DNA of 14,758 nucleotides from an uncultured Collinsella sp. Lineage in GTDB: Bacteria > Actinomycetota > Coriobacteriia > Coriobacteriales > Coriobacteriaceae. The stretch lies in assembly GCA_900539735.1 (NCBI GenBank), contig UQDE01000042.1, forward strand, positions 1 through 14,758. Direction: 5' to 3'. Positions 13,835 to 14,758 of this stretch are shown in pieces. A model generated the notes under the pieces. The model was not told the origin of the DNA. It made no database searches and worked only from the letters and a program-made list of their open reading frames with translations. Every line of letters starts with the position of its first letter. The stretch's first letter is position 1. Both the position numbers and the translations under genes were made by a program.

Positions 13835-14101
13835 CTAGGCAATCAGTGCATCAAGTGTAATGAGCTCTCTGAGCCGCTCCGTGCGTGTTTGCCCATGGCG
13901 TTTGGCTTTTTCGTCAAACGCCTCAAGAATCGATTCGCCCACACGTGCTGATATAACGACGCTCGGCTCATCGGAGATTGGTGGCCTTCCCAACTTGATG
14001 GTGTGACCTTTCGGCCACTCATCTTTTTCGTAGGCTTCCGCGGCTTTCTTCAACTCTCCGGGAGCAAACCCCATCATCTTTTCGAGCTGCTTAGCATCCA
14101 T
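13835..14101 (-). CDS. Ribbon-helix-helix (antitoxin-like) DNA-binding protein
   Basis: The protein has 88 aa from ATG 14101. AGGAGG (14106-14111 on the minus strand) lies 4 bases before it. An upstream TTG at 14176 would add 25 residues but has no ribosome site and lies inside the promoter candidate. Residues 47-83 fit a ribbon-helix-helix fold: strand SVVISARV, helix SILEAFDEKAKRHG, turn, and helix TRTERLRELITLDAL. A short helical N-terminal part (MDAKQLEKMMGFAPGELKKA) and an LGRPP linker precede it, as in many CopG-like or antitoxin proteins. No toxin gene is adjacent: upstream DNA has no convincing gene, and downstream is a hairpin and a convergent gene. It could be an orphan antitoxin or a stand-alone repressor. 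Palindromes upstream suggest autoregulation. Confidence 0.8.
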   Translation of the reverse strand: MDAKQLEKMMGFAPGELKKAAEAYEKDEWPKGHTIKLGRPPISDEPSVVISARVGESILEAFDEKAKRHGQTRTERLRELITLDALIA

Positions 14102-14116
14102 GGCGCCTCCTATCGA

Positions 14117-14131
14117 TCGACATAATGTCGA
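14117..14131. promoter_or_regulatory. 15-bp palindrome TCGACATAATGTCGA, operator candidate
   Basis: It is a perfect palindrome with one central base, lying between the promoter candidate and the ribosome site of the ribbon-helix-helix gene. Such proteins commonly bind short palindromes in their own promoters. The same ATGTCGA half-site occurs twice in the loop at 13773-13789, just past the gene's end. Confidence 0.5.
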
Positions 14132-14154
14132 GCGCCGGTTCTCGGATTCTCTTT

Positions 14155-14184
14155 TTGTATACAATTTTGTAGACAAAAATACAA
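14155..14184 (-). promoter_or_regulatory. Promoter candidate with two TTGT-TACAA-type repeats
   Basis: On the minus strand TTGTAT (14179-14184) and TATACA (14156-14161) are 17 bases apart, like -35 and -10 boxes. Two 10-bp sites lie within it: TTGTATACAA (14155-14164), a perfect palindrome, and TTGTAGACAA (14167-14176), a near palindrome. They are spaced 12 bases start to start. This could be a paired operator for the ribbon-helix-helix protein or another repressor. Confidence 0.5.
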
Positions 14185-14377
14185 GCAGTTCATCGGGCTA
14201 ATTAGCTTGTTTTGACCTGCCTGTTCGATAGGAAATGAGCATTGACGGCTTCGATACTCCTTTGCTTTTCAGCTTGGAATTTGGATGCTCATTGAACTTC
14301 CGGAGGGGAGCCCTTTATTAAGCTATTGAGATTCTGGGCAGGAGCTCTCACTGGTCTTCGGTAATGGGGCCAGCTTA

Positions 14378-14402
14378 ATTCGCGACACAGTGTGTCGCGA
14401 AT
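14378..14402. repeat. 25-bp perfect palindrome ATTCGCGACACA-G-TGTGTCGCGAAT
   Basis: Both 12-bp arms are exact around a central G. No gene start or T tract is next to it, so a protein-binding site is as likely as a hairpin. Its owner is unknown. Confidence 0.6.
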
Positions 14403-14568
14403 GGGAGTAGTCGTTAGGTGTCCTTCAATGGCTACTCATATAAGAACGTTCAAGTGTCGGATTTTGTCATTTAGTGTCGCTCTCAGCGACTATTCTGGAG
14501 GGTCGTGGTCAAAAAAGGGCAAATATGAGTACTGTTGCCATTATGGTTGCATTTATTTGCTATAAATT

Positions 14569-14612
14569 GTAGCTCCTGATGAGATTTGTTCCCATTAAGA
14601 GCTACTTTTATT
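14569..14612 (+). terminator. Terminator-like stem-loop GTAGCTC/GAGCTAC with TTTTATT
   Basis: The 7-bp stem (14569-14575 with 14599-14605) has a 23-base loop and is followed by TTTTATT. A TATAAA box lies just before the stem (14561-14566). The stem is weak and the loop long, so this could be a degenerate terminator or a very short transcript. Confidence 0.3.
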
Positions 14613-14758
14613 GAACATATGAGGAGAAATAACGTCGTCTGCGGACGAGTGGAACGTTGAATAGTTCCTGAAGTGATCAAAATCGCTGCTACTAAACAGG
14701 TAGCAGGGTCGCGCGCGCAGACGTGGTGTAAGAGTGTCCTGAGGTCCGTCGCTGCAAG

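Larger units (their letters stand above)
14185..14758. other. Gene-poor, A/T-richer region with inverted repeats
   Basis: These 574 bases have a visibly lower G/C content than the genes to the left. No frame shows good codon use or a ribosome site. The only long frame is on the minus strand (14483-14758, running off the edge), with no recognisable motif. Inverted repeats occur at 14234-14242 with 14285-14293 (9 bp), 14378-14402, 14405-14410 with 14432-14437, 14476-14490 and 14686-14706. It may be the edge of an acquired segment, gene remains, or an untranslated RNA. Confidence 0.5.

Noticed and set aside
14392..14479. GTGTCG motifs at 14392, 14454 and 14474 as possible iterons
   Set aside because: Only three short copies with uneven spacing (62 and 20), and one is part of a palindrome.
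14569..14605. Hammerhead ribozyme suggested by CTGATGAG between paired TAGCTC/GAGCTA arms
   Set aside because: The second conserved core (GAAA after a stem) and the cleavage-site geometry are missing; chance match to one half of the core.
14483..14758. Minus-strand open frame of about 91 codons running off the right edge
   Set aside because: No ribosome site, A/T-rich codons, no domain or membrane pattern. Left as non-coding unless sequence beyond the edge shows a conserved gene.

Overview
The window reads as chromosomal DNA of a high-GC Gram-positive anaerobe, most likely a coriobacterium such as Collinsella. This is inferred from the G/C-rich third codon positions, Fe-S and thioredoxin-like envelope redox proteins, a giant fused ABC exporter, and short intergenic palindromes of the AATGTGACAAAGGGAC type. 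No tRNA, rRNA, insertion sequence or CRISPR array is visible.

Layout. (1) 1-1535: the end of a membrane 4Fe-4S protein gene, then a TlpA/ResA-like thioredoxin lipoprotein gene, closed by a palindromic repeat and a good intrinsic terminator. (2) 1660-4914: one very long gene for a fused ABC ATPase/permease with an extracellular domain of about 650 residues. (3) 4973-6364, minus strand: an unrecognised three-span membrane protein, preceded by a possible 51-aa membrane peptide and a frameshifted scrap resembling the membrane protein itself. (4) 6463-12622, plus strand: a magnesium-type P-ATPase region. It holds a short divergent ATPase, an OmpR-type winged-helix protein without a receiver domain, a terminator, a leader able to fold into a multi-helix RNA, a full-length MgtA-like ATPase, and a 51-aa single-span membrane protein. 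(5) 12724-13683: a tRNA-dihydrouridine synthase. (6) 13685-13813: two different long palindromes. (7) 13835-14184, minus strand: an orphan ribbon-helix-helix (antitoxin-like) gene with palindromic operator candidates. (8) 14185-14758: A/T-richer DNA with several inverted repeats and no convincing gene.

How the genes may work together. The 4Fe-4S protein and the thioredoxin lipoprotein fit an electron path across the membrane to extracytoplasmic thiols. The P-ATPase region looks like a self-contained magnesium homeostasis unit: two paralogous pumps, a possible DNA-binding regulator, a candidate RNA switch and a small membrane protein that could modulate the pump. This combination is the best candidate here for an undescribed system. 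The parts are read from the sequence; the joint function is inference. The ribbon-helix-helix gene has no visible toxin partner and seems set up for autoregulation.
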